In this document: in pieces, positions 47,182 to 57,333 of the stretch
Numbering within the stretch: the first letter of the stretch is position 1
Layout of the letters: each line of letters starts with the position of its first letter
Assembly (NCBI RefSeq): GCF_019431045.1
Contig: NZ_JAHXPT010000007.1
Coordinates: 144,967 to 208,966 of the forward strand
Length of the DNA stretch: 64,000 nt
Direction of reading: 5' to 3'
From: Clostridium weizhouense
Lineage (GTDB): Bacteria; Bacillota; Clostridia; Clostridiales; Clostridiaceae
The notes under the pieces: generated by a model
The model's input: the letters and a program-made list of their open reading frames with translations, nothing else
Told to the model about the DNA's origin: nothing
Databases searched by the model: none
Program-made: the position numbers and the translations under genes

Positions 47182-47308
47182 CAAGTTAATTTGCCAGTCT
47201 ATTTTCCATCATGCTGCGTCGTCAAATTGACCTAATAGGCACGCTATGAGGACAATTTATCTCCTTGCCTGATGAAAAATATCCATTGCAACTTTGGACT
47301 TGTTATTT
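47176..47308. repeat. 133-bp intergenic inverted-repeat element
   Basis: Ends are a perfect 11-bp inverted repeat (AAATAACAAGT at 47176-47186; complement at 47298-47308). The two halves remain alignable as complements over most of their length (for example CATCAtGC against CATCAgGC, and AAATTGaCCT against AAATTGtCCT). The element could therefore fold as one long imperfect hairpin. It is visibly richer in G+C than the spacer around it, contains no gene, and includes the stop codon of the DUF188 gene. Confidence 0.65.
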
Positions 47309-47487
47309 ATTTTTATGTGCCTAATAATTTATAGGGGAATAAATACCTCTATTTTTTTTGTCTATTATATGAGATAAGTTATATAATTATGATATAATTT
47401 AAATAAAAATTAACTGAAGTTATTTACAAAAAATGGAATAAATGTATAATGTAATTAGAGGGTGTATAAAAGGGAGGTTTTGGTTAT

Positions 47488-49515
47488 ATGCAAGAACTTC
47501 AGTTAAAAGATGTAGAGATTAGCTTTGATAAAGAAAAGCCACAAAACAAAGGTACGGAAATAAGTATATTAAGTAAAATAGATAAAAAGTCTGCTGAGAT
47601 AGAATATAAGTTTATTATTGGTTCGAATGGCATATGGACTACTATACAAGATTTTTCTGAAAATAATAAGTGTCGTTGGAGACCAAATAGTGAAGGAGAA
47701 TATACAATTATGGTACAAGCAAGGGAGAAGAATGGGAGAAAGTCTTTTGATTATCTAGCTAAGGAAAATTATTTAATAAGTAACAAAAATCCAATAAAGC
47801 TTATAGAAGATGTATTAATTGATAAAAGTGAAGTAGTAGTGGGAGAGAAATGTTTAATAAAAGTAAAGTCAAATAGAGAGGATATTCTTTATCGATTTTA
47901 TGTTAAAGGATATCAAGGTTGGGATCCTATTATTGATTATACAACTGATAATACATTACTATACACTGCAAATAATTCAGGTGAAAAAGAGTTCTTAATT
48001 GAATGTAAAAGGGTGGATTCAGATTTGAATTTTGATGATTATGCTACTGTAAGAGTAAATGTTAGTGACATCAAAAGATTGGAAATAACAAATTTCAAGT
48101 GTGAAAATAAAGAGTTACTTGTAGGAAAAGATTTAAATTTTACTATAGAAACAAAGTATCCAAGTGATAGAACTATTTTATATAAATTTTATAAAATATC
48201 AAAAGATAGTAAGGCAACTTGTATACAGGATTATTCTACAAATTGTAGTGTTAGTTATAAAGAGAGTGAGCCAGGAGATTATAGATTATTATCTTATGTA
48301 AAAGATATATTTTCTGATAAAGAATATGATGATAGAGCATTAATATTATATAAAGTTAAACCATATAGAGATATAAAGATTAAAGGGTTTTCAGCAGACT
48401 TAAGTTCACCACAAGTAGTTGGGAGTAATATTACATTTAAAGTAGAATCTGATGGTGGAAAAAAATTATTATATAGATATAAAGTTAAAGGACCACATGA
48501 ACACGATAGTGGATTAATTAGAAATAATGAGTATGTTTGGAAAGCTAATGAATCAGGTAGATATGAAGTAGCAGTTTTTATTAAAGATGAATCTTTTAAA
48601 GGTGAATATGAATGCACTGAAAAGATTATTTTTGATATTGAGGAAAGAGGAAATAAGCCAGTTAAAATACTTGATGTCGTTGTTGATAAAGAAAAGACTG
48701 TAATAATAGGACAAACTGTTAATATAATGGTAAATGCAGAGGGCGGCACAAGACTTAATTATTCTTTTGTAGTATATAGGGATAAGAAAAAAGTAGAAAG
48801 TGTAGAATATGGTAAAGCTAATTGGGTTAATTTTATTCCAGAAGAAAAGGGAGATTATGAAATAGAAGTTAATGTTAAAGATAGATATTCTGATAAAGAA
48901 TATGATGCGCATACTTTTATATATTTAAAGGCAAGAGAATATATGCCAGGAGAAATAGATTATATAATTTTACCTTGTAAGAAAAATTATGTTGTTGGAG
49001 ACAATATAGAATTTGAATCTATAATACAAAATACAAGAAGTGTTTTAGTTAAATATGTAACTAAAATTAATGGACATAAAATAGAGGAAACAGAATTTTT
49101 AAAGAATAAAAAATTAAGATTTACTCCTAAAATAGCAGGTAAATATACTATAGAGGTTTATGCAAAAAATATAAAATGCACAGAAGAATATGATTCAAAG
49201 AAAGAATTAAACTTATATATAAATGAAGCACCTCCTATTATCAATACTAAAGTGTTGATAAATAAAGATAAACCTAAGATAAATGAAGAGGTAACATTTG
49301 AGGTTAAAAATTCAGGAGGAAAAGATGTTTGTTATGAGTTTTATTTAATGGAACAAGGAAATTGGAAAAAGGTTCAATCATATAGTAAGAAGAATTATTA
49401 TAGTTTTATACCATTTGTAAGAGGTAAATATAAAGTGTTAGTTCTTGCTAAAAGTTATTATAAAAATGTAAATTATGAAGATTATGATGAGGTAATGTTT
49501 AAAGTACGTGATTAA
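47488..49515 (+). CDS. Seven-repeat Ig-like (triple-tyrosine, Y_Y_Y type) protein
   Basis: 675 aa built of about seven repeats of 90-96 residues. Each repeat has an Ig-like pattern: an opening strand with a VxxDK or similar, a GxxxxF strand, aromatic YxFYxxxxGxW, then G-x-Y-x-(I/V)-x-V-x-(A/V)-K and a closing D-Y or E-Y. This fits Y_Y_Y or triple-tyrosine domains, common in clostridial surface or cell-wall proteins. No signal peptide, membrane segment or anchor is visible, which is odd for such domains. ATG 47488 is 8 nt after GGGAGG. It precedes a leaderless lytic transglycosylase in the same direction. Confidence 0.75.
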   Translation: MQELQLKDVEISFDKEKPQNKGTEISILSKIDKKSAEIEYKFIIGSNGIWTTIQDFSENNKCRWRPNSEGEYTIMVQAREKNGRKSFDYLAKENYLISNKNPIKLIEDVLIDKSEVVVGEKCLIKVKSNREDILYRFYVKGYQGWDPIIDYTTDNTLLYTANNSGEKEFLIECKRVDSDLNFDDYATVRVNVSDIKRLEITNFKCENKELLVGKDLNFTIETKYPSDRTILYKFYKISKDSKATCIQDYSTNCSVSYKESEPGDYRLLSYVKDIFSDKEYDDRALILYKVKPYRDIKIKGFSADLSSPQVVGSNITFKVESDGGKKLLYRYKVKGPHEHDSGLIRNNEYVWKANESGRYEVAVFIKDESFKGEYECTEKIIFDIEERGNKPVKILDVVVDKEKTVIIGQTVNIMVNAEGGTRLNYSFVVYRDKKKVESVEYGKANWVNFIPEEKGDYEIEVNVKDRYSDKEYDAHTFIYLKAREYMPGEIDYIILPCKKNYVVGDNIEFESIIQNTRSVLVKYVTKINGHKIEETEFLKNKKLRFTPKIAGKYTIEVYAKNIKCTEEYDSKKELNLYINEAPPIINTKVLINKDKPKINEEVTFEVKNSGGKDVCYEFYLMEQGNWKKVQSYSKKNYYSFIPFVRGKYKVLVLAKSYYKNVNYEDYDEVMFKVRD

Positions 49516-49586
49516 GATTTTATAAATTGATTCGAAAATTAATAATAGAATAAACATTTATATAGGATAAAAAATGGAGGAACGTT

Positions 49587-50318
49587 ATGAAATTAGATGA
49601 TTTAAGTTCAATATCACAAAATCAGTTATTAGCTTTATCAATGAATAACAATTTATCTGAAAGTAAAAATGGCTCAGATGATATACAATTTGCATTAGTT
49701 ATGCAAGCTTTAATGGAGAATTCAAATCAATCATCAGATAGTGAAAAATTACAAGCAGTACAAGCGATACAAAATACAGAAACTACACCAGGACAAAGAT
49801 TAGATTATATGAAAATGGTATTAAATCAGAATTTAAGTTCATATGTTTCTGATAGCACATCTGTTTCAAACAATACATCTATATTAAATTTAGCATCACA
49901 AACTAGTGATGAAAAAATGAAAAGAATATATTCTGCTGTAGATAGTGCTTCAAAGAAATATGGAGTAGATTCTAATTTGATTTTAGGAATAATTAAACAA
50001 GAATCTGATTTTAATCCTTCAATAACATCTAGTGCTGGCGCTAAGGGATTAATGCAATTAATGCCAGAAAATTGTAAATCAAATGGTGTAGATGATCCAT
50101 TTAATATTGAACAAAATATAGAAGGTGGAGTAAAACTATTAAAGGGATATATGAATCAATATAATGGCAATCTGGAAATGGCATTAATGGCATATAATGG
50201 AGGACCAGGTACAATGCAAAGAAGAGGAGTAACATCATCAGAACATTTATATAAAATGCCAAAAGAAACTCAAAATTATGTTCCAAAAGTAATGTCATAT
50301 TATAGAAATGGTATATAA
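49587..50318 (+). CDS. Lytic transglycosylase (SLT domain), no signal peptide
   Basis: 243 aa. Residues about 125-240 form an SLT/goose-lysozyme-like domain: catalytic Glu in GIIKQESDFNP, then SSAGAKGLMQLMP, NIEQNIEGGVKLL and MALMAYNGGPG. The first 120 residues are Ser/Asn/Gln-rich and probably disordered. It cleaves peptidoglycan glycan strands to anhydro-ends. No export signal: it could leave by the flagellar route or by lysis, or be a structural-assembly enzyme. 71 nt after the Ig-repeat gene with AATGGAGG; a terminator follows. Confidence 0.85.
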   Translation: MKLDDLSSISQNQLLALSMNNNLSESKNGSDDIQFALVMQALMENSNQSSDSEKLQAVQAIQNTETTPGQRLDYMKMVLNQNLSSYVSDSTSVSNNTSILNLASQTSDEKMKRIYSAVDSASKKYGVDSNLILGIIKQESDFNPSITSSAGAKGLMQLMPENCKSNGVDDPFNIEQNIEGGVKLLKGYMNQYNGNLEMALMAYNGGPGTMQRRGVTSSEHLYKMPKETQNYVPKVMSYYRNGI

Positions 50319-50345
50319 TTATTAGATATTGATAATTATAAATTT

Positions 50346-50403
50346 AAAAGGTATAAAATGTTGTATGTTTTTAGATATAAATATTTTATACCTTTTTATT
50401 TTT
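50346..50403 (+). terminator. Terminator after the lytic transglycosylase
   Basis: Stem AAAAGGTATAAAAT (50346-50359) pairs exactly with 50383-50396, then T-rich sequence. Confidence 0.85.
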
Positions 50404-50502
50404 ATGTTACATTATACTTAAGATAATATCTTAAATAATATTAATAAAAATAATATGTTTTAAAACATAGGAAAAAATAAAATTAATTATAGAGGTGAAG
50501 TT

Positions 50503-51219
50503 GTGGAAAGATTAGATAAGATAATTTCAAATTTAGGTTATGGAAGTAGAAAAGAAGTAAAAGCATTAGTTAAAAAAGGATTAATTGAAGTAGATGGGAT
50601 TATTGTTAAGGACAACGGAATGAATATTGATCCAGAAAATACAAATATAAAAATAAATGGTGAGGAAATATTATATAGAAAATACATATATTTAATGATG
50701 AATAAACCAGCAGGGGTAATATCAGCAACTCATGATTCAAGAGATGAAACTGTAATTGATTTATTAGAAGTGGATCATCAGGTATTTGATCCTTTTCCAG
50801 TGGGAAGATTAGATAAGGATACGGTGGGATTATTATTATTAACAAATGATGGAGAACTAAATCATAGATTAATATCGCCTAAGTGGCATGTTGATAAAGT
50901 TTATTATGCGAAGATAAATAATAATGTAACAGAAAAAGATATATTAGCATTTAAAAAAGGAATAATTCTTGATGATGGTTATAAATGTTTGGAAGCAAAA
51001 TTAGAGATTTTATCTAATTCAGAAGATAATTCAGAAGTAAGAATAACTATTCAAGAAGGAAAATATCATCAAGTAAAAAGAATGTTTGAAGCTTTAGATA
51101 AAAAAGTTATATATTTAAAAAGAGAAGAATTTGGTGGGTTATATTTAGATGAAGAATTAGAAGAAGGCGAATATAGAGAATTAACAGAAGAAGAATTATC
51201 AATTTTACAGAGTTATTAA
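50503..51219 (+). CDS. rsuA: 16S rRNA pseudouridine synthase, RsuA family
   Basis: 238 aa. S4 RNA-binding domain at residues about 1-60 (ERLDKIISNLGYGSRKEVKA, GLIEVDG), then the RsuA/RluB/E/F catalytic domain with NKPAGVISA and the catalytic Asp in GRLDKDTVGLLLLTNDG; QEGKYHQVKRMFEA near the end. Best read as 16S U516 pseudouridine synthase; other RsuA-type specificities are possible. GTG start 5 nt after GAGGTG. Confidence 0.88.
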   Translation: MERLDKIISNLGYGSRKEVKALVKKGLIEVDGIIVKDNGMNIDPENTNIKINGEEILYRKYIYLMMNKPAGVISATHDSRDETVIDLLEVDHQVFDPFPVGRLDKDTVGLLLLTNDGELNHRLISPKWHVDKVYYAKINNNVTEKDILAFKKGIILDDGYKCLEAKLEILSNSEDNSEVRITIQEGKYHQVKRMFEALDKKVIYLKREEFGGLYLDEELEEGEYRELTEEELSILQSY

Positions 51220-51290
51220 CGAACATTAAAACTTTTTGCAATAAAATAATTCATTTTATATTCAAAAGTAAATAATTTTCGTAAAATTAC

Positions 51291-51319
51291 TTGCATTTTA
51301 GAGTGGGATATTCTATAAT
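51291..51319 (+). promoter_or_regulatory. SigA promoter of a candidate small RNA
   Basis: -35 TTGCAT (51291-51296), a 17-bp spacer and -10 TATAAT (51314-51319). No open reading frame follows before the terminator about 100 nt later. Confidence 0.7.
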
Positions 51320-51325
51320 GATTGT

Positions 51326-51422
51326 GCAAGGATAAATAAAAGGAATTATATAGCCCCCTTTTTATTTATTGCTTATTGCTTATTGCTAAAGCGCAACCTA
51401 GCCCCAAGGGTTGCGTTTTTTT
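51326..51422 (+). ncRNA. Candidate small non-coding RNA, about 97 nt
   Basis: Expected transcript from about 51326 to the T-run after 51415. Hairpin 1 is ATAAATAAAAGG (51332-51343) with 51357-51369 (one bulged T). A middle stretch repeats TTATTGC three times. Hairpin 2 is CGCAACC (51392-51398) with GGTTGCG (51409-51415), followed by seven T, a classic terminator. It has its own promoter and no coding potential. I recognise no Rfam family: not 6S, SRP, tmRNA or a riboswitch core. Confidence 0.55.
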
Positions 51423-51522
51423 ATTATATAAAAATGAAAAAGTTTACTTGGGATTAAATTTATAATAATTGCTTAAATGCAAGATTTAAAATGTAAAAAA
51501 AGGTAAAAAATATAGATTCAAA

Positions 51523-51579
51523 AATAATGAATGAATTAAATCATTTCTATTTTAAAAATGATTTAATTCATTCATTATT
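51523..51579. terminator. 23-bp perfect inverted repeat, possible bidirectional terminator
   Basis: Arms 51523-51545 and 51557-51579 are exact complements around an 11-nt loop, followed by TTTTAT. About 100 bp after the small RNA terminator and 300 bp before pcrA, with no gene ending just upstream. The rest of 51220-51878 is AT-rich with an extended -10 (TGTTATAAT, 51765-51773) likely serving pcrA. Confidence 0.55.
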
Positions 51580-51878
51580 TTTATACTTGTTTTTTATAAA
51601 CTTAAAAAGTCAATAATAATTTATAACATAATGATAGATATTAAATAAGTATAAATTTTGTGGTATTTTAAGTAGATTTATGTGAAATAAGATTTAGACT
51701 ATTGAAAGTATAAAAAACTGTTTTTAAACATAAATTCATATTTTAATAAATAATGTGTGTACTATGTTATAATATTTAAAGATTATGTGAATGAAAGAAA
51801 ATATATATAAATCTAATATGCAAATAGATTAGTTTATTATTATCTAAATATACCTTAAGAAAGGAGCAGGTTAACTAA

Positions 51879-54128
51879 ATGGAGTTAAAATCATTGCTTA
51901 ATAAAGAACAGTATGAAGGTGCAACAACAATAGATGGTCAATTATTAATATTAGCAGGGGCAGGTTCAGGAAAAACAAGAGTATTAACATATAGAATGGC
52001 TCATATGATAGAAAATTTAGATATTCCTCCATATAATATATTGGCTATTACATTTACTAATAAAGCTGCTAAAGAAATGAAAGATAGAGTTAAATCTTTA
52101 ATTGGGGATAGAGCTGAAAATATGTGGATATCTACCTTTCATTCAACTTGTGTAAGAATTTTAAGAAGAGAAATAGATAAAATAGGTTATAATAGCAATT
52201 TCACTATATATGATACTTCAGATCAAAAAGTATTGGTAAAAGATTGTATGAAAATATTAAATATTAATGATAAAGATATAACAGATCAAGAGATATTATC
52301 TAAAATAGGAAGAGCAAAGGATTCATTACAAAGTGCGAGTAGTTTTATGAGAGAACATGAATCTAACTTTAGGGAGAAAAAGATAGCTGATGTATATGAA
52401 ATGTATCAAAAAAGACTTAAAGAAAATAATGCTCTTGATTTTGATGATTTAATTTTTAAGGCAGTTGAATTATTCAAATCTAATCCAGAAGTACTAGAGT
52501 TTTACCAAAATAAGTTTAAATATATTATGGTAGATGAATATCAAGATACTAATGGTGCTCAATATGAATTAGTTAGATTACTTGCAAGTAAATATAAAAA
52601 CATTTGTGTTGTAGGGGATGATGATCAATGTATCTATCAGTGGAGAGGTGCGGATATTCAAAATATATTAGATTTTGAAAAAGATTATCCAACAGCTAAA
52701 GTAATTAAATTAGAACAAAATTATAGATCAAAGGGAAATATCTTAAATGCTGCAAATGTAGTTATAGTAAATAATTCAAATAGAAAAAGTAAAGTATTAA
52801 GAACGGAACAAGAAGCCGGTGGTAAGATAAAGGTTTATAGAGCATATTCAGATAGTGATGAGGGAGATTTTGTTGGAAAGCAGATTTTAGATATAAAATC
52901 TAAAGAGGAAAAACAATTTAAAGATTTTGCTATATTATATAGAACAAATGCTCAATCACGTATATTTGAGGAAAGTTTAAGAAGAAAATCTATTCCATAT
53001 AAAATAATTGGTGGAACAAAATTCTATGATAGAAAAGAAATAAAAGATATTTTAGCTTATTTAAAAGTATTAGTTAATCCTCAAGATGATGTGAGCATTA
53101 AAAGAATAATAAATGTTCCAAAGAGAAGTATTGGAGATGCAACTGTATTAAAAGTTCAAGAATTCGCTAATAATTATGAACTAAATATGTGGGATGCTTT
53201 AATGGAAGCTAGAACTATTCCAACATTAACTCCAAGGAATGCCAGCAATATTGAGAGTTTTACAAATATAATGGAGAATTTAATGATACTTAGTGAAACA
53301 GTACCAGTATCTGTATTAATTCAATCTATATTAAAAGATACTGAATATATGAAACAATTAGAGAATTCTAAAGAAATTGAAGACAAAAGTAGAATTGAAA
53401 ATTTAAAAGAGTTAGTATCGGATGCAGTTGATTTTGAAAAAAATAGTGAAGATAAATCATTATCTGCTTATCTAGAAAAGGTATCTTTAGTTCAAGATAC
53501 AGATAAAATTGAAGATGAAGAAGATTCTATAGTATTAATGACAGTACATAGTGCTAAAGGGCTTGAATTTCCGGTAGTATTTATGGTTGGGATGGAAAAT
53601 GGTATTTTCCCAGGAAATATGTCATTTGAGAAAGAATCTGAAATGGAAGAGTCAAGAAGACTTTGTTATGTGGGAATAACTAGAGCAAAAGAAACATTAT
53701 TTATGACTTCAGCAGAAGTAAGAAGAGTATTTGGTAGAACAGTCGCATATGCACAATCAGACTTTATAAATGAGATAAAATCTGAATTAAAGGAATATGT
53801 AAGTGGAAATAAAATAACACCAAATACTAAACCTAATGTATCTAAGAATAATTCTTATACGAATCCACATAGCTTAAGAAATAATATCATCAATAAAAAT
53901 AAAGCTTTTAATGAAATTTCAGGAGTTAATATAAAAGGAAATAATAATGCTGAATATATAACTAGTAACGAGGTTACACTTGGAAGAAAAGTAGAACATG
54001 ATAAATTTGGTGTAGGAACTATTGTAAGTATTCAAAATGCAGGGAATGATAAGAAATTAACTATTGCATTTGATAAACAAGGAGTTAAAAATTTAATGCT
54101 ATCATTTGCAAAACTTAAGATAATATAG
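51879..54128 (+). CDS. pcrA: ATP-dependent DNA helicase PcrA/UvrD
   Basis: 749-aa superfamily 1A 3'-5' helicase for repair and replication-fork upkeep. Walker A AGAGSGKTRVLTYR at about residues 30-43; Walker B DEYQDTNGAQYEL; motif III GDDDQCIYQWRGA; motif V TVHSAKGLEFPVVFM; motif VI GITRAKETLFM. After an Asn/Lys-rich linker the C-terminal tudor-like domain (GRKVEHDKFGVGTIVSI) contacts RNA polymerase in this family. ATG after AAAGGAGC. Upstream of ligA, as in many Firmicutes. Confidence 0.95.
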   Translation: MELKSLLNKEQYEGATTIDGQLLILAGAGSGKTRVLTYRMAHMIENLDIPPYNILAITFTNKAAKEMKDRVKSLIGDRAENMWISTFHSTCVRILRREIDKIGYNSNFTIYDTSDQKVLVKDCMKILNINDKDITDQEILSKIGRAKDSLQSASSFMREHESNFREKKIADVYEMYQKRLKENNALDFDDLIFKAVELFKSNPEVLEFYQNKFKYIMVDEYQDTNGAQYELVRLLASKYKNICVVGDDDQCIYQWRGADIQNILDFEKDYPTAKVIKLEQNYRSKGNILNAANVVIVNNSNRKSKVLRTEQEAGGKIKVYRAYSDSDEGDFVGKQILDIKSKEEKQFKDFAILYRTNAQSRIFEESLRRKSIPYKIIGGTKFYDRKEIKDILAYLKVLVNPQDDVSIKRIINVPKRSIGDATVLKVQEFANNYELNMWDALMEARTIPTLTPRNASNIESFTNIMENLMILSETVPVSVLIQSILKDTEYMKQLENSKEIEDKSRIENLKELVSDAVDFEKNSEDKSLSAYLEKVSLVQDTDKIEDEEDSIVLMTVHSAKGLEFPVVFMVGMENGIFPGNMSFEKESEMEESRRLCYVGITRAKETLFMTSAEVRRVFGRTVAYAQSDFINEIKSELKEYVSGNKITPNTKPNVSKNNSYTNPHSLRNNIINKNKAFNEISGVNIKGNNNAEYITSNEVTLGRKVEHDKFGVGTIVSIQNAGNDKKLTIAFDKQGVKNLMLSFAKLKII

Positions 54129-54163
54129 TCAAATAAACTAAACATAATTAATTTTATTTATAA

Positions 54164-54285
54164 GTATGCTATGTTTTAAATAATGGGTGAAATTATAATA
54201 TAAAGATTATAAAAAAAGAGAAGGTGCTTTTCTAATGCTAAATTACCTTTATATACAATATCAAAATGGTTTTAAATGTAGCATA
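54164..54285. other. Inverted-repeat-bounded spacer between pcrA and ligA
   Basis: A near-perfect inverted repeat (TATGCTATGTTTTAAA near 54165 against TTTAAATGTAGCATA near 54271) closes about 120 bp. Inside, AAGGTGC and GCTAAATTACCTT could pair. Possibly a structured ligA leader; weak support. Confidence 0.3.
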
Positions 54286-54299
54286 TTATTAATAATTAA

Positions 54300-56344
<2,045 letters not shown>

Positions 56345-56345
<1 letters not shown>

Positions 56346-56614
56346 TGAAGATATTAGTGAATTGGTTAACATTAATATGTGGATTTATATCTAGCATTTT
56401 AATAATATGCACTTTTTCAACAAGTTATCAGTTTCATTATTTTGGTCAAATTTTTAATTCTTATTTACCAGTACAAATAGGTATTTGTATAACCATGGCA
56501 GTTTTAACTCTTAGATTTATACTCAATGAAACTGGTAGAAAAAGAATAATATATTCTGTATTTAGTTTTATAATATCAGTTTCTTTGATATTTTTTATTA
56601 ACTTAGTAAAATAG
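56345..56614 (+). CDS. Small membrane protein downstream of ligA
   Basis: 89 aa with about three hydrophobic segments (WLTLICGFISSILIICTF; PVQIGICITMAVLTLRFIL; IYSVFSFIISVSLIFFINLV). Its ATG overlaps the ligA stop by one base (TGATG), so its translation depends on ligA. No family recognised; function unknown. Confidence 0.65.
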
Positions 56615-56618
56615 AAAT

Positions 56619-56660
56619 AAAATATCCCTATAATGATTTAAATCATTATAGGGATATTTT
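56619..56660. terminator. Bidirectional terminator between convergent small genes
   Basis: A 21-bp perfect palindrome (56619-56639 with 56640-56660), A-rich at the left and T-rich at the right, between the plus-strand gene ending at 56614 and the minus-strand gene ending at 56689. Confidence 0.85.
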
Positions 56661-56688
56661 TGGTTATTTTATTAGAATTAATGATTCT

Positions 56689-56979
56689 TTAATTAAATTT
56701 TTCTGTTTTATCAAAACTAGATATATTATAAGAGTTATTTTCATTAATTTCAGGAATATCGTCCTTAATAGAATCATAATTATTATTTTTTAATTCGCCT
56801 CCAGGCGTTATATTAGATAAATTTGAAAGTTTTTCACATATTTTTTCTAATATGTAGTTGTGATAACGCAATTGACTATGAGCTTTTAAAGCAACTACAA
56901 ATAGCCATATTCCTATAAACATAAAAACACACATAAATAGTATTCCAACTATGAAAAATGCACCTGTTAAAAATTCCAT
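56689..56979 (-). CDS. Small membrane protein with polar tail
   Basis: 96 aa. One or two N-terminal hydrophobic segments (residues about 5-31, FLTGAFFIVGILFMCVFMFI), then a helix rich in charged residues and an Asn/Asp/Glu-rich tail. A clear GGAGG lies before the start on the minus strand, which makes it a real gene although no family is recognised. Convergent with the ligA-linked gene. Function unknown. Confidence 0.6.
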   Translation of the reverse strand: MEFLTGAFFIVGILFMCVFMFIGIWLFVVALKAHSQLRYHNYILEKICEKLSNLSNITPGGELKNNNYDSIKDDIPEINENNSYNISSFDKTEKFN

Positions 56980-57118
56980 ATAAAAAAACCTCCATAAAAA
57001 TATAGTTACATTATATCACAATAAATATATTATCTAAATAAATTTGTTATTTTATGTATTTGTTATGATATAAGGTTATATTAGTGATTATAAAAATATT
57101 ATCATGTTAATAATTAAA

Positions 57119-57207
57119 TATATAAGTTCTGATGAAGTATGTCAATTGATACAAATATTTAAATATTTATAAATAATATTATTTAATATTAAATTAGAAC
57201 TTATATA
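57119..57207. repeat. 89-bp inverted-repeat element, copy 2 (copy 1 at 9387)
   Basis: Bounded by TATATAAGTTC (57119-57129) and GAACTTATATA (57197-57207), identical to the termini at 9387-9478 and nearly equal in length. It lies in the 354-bp AT-rich spacer 56980-57333, which holds no other feature I can support. Confidence 0.5.
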
Positions 57208-57333
57208 TAGAATTTATGATATATATTATTTTGAGTTTATATTATTTAATCAAAGATATAAATGTTTAAAAAGTGTTAGCTTAATTTAGAATATATATCA
57301 AGAGTCTAATAATAATAATGGAGGGCAATTAAA

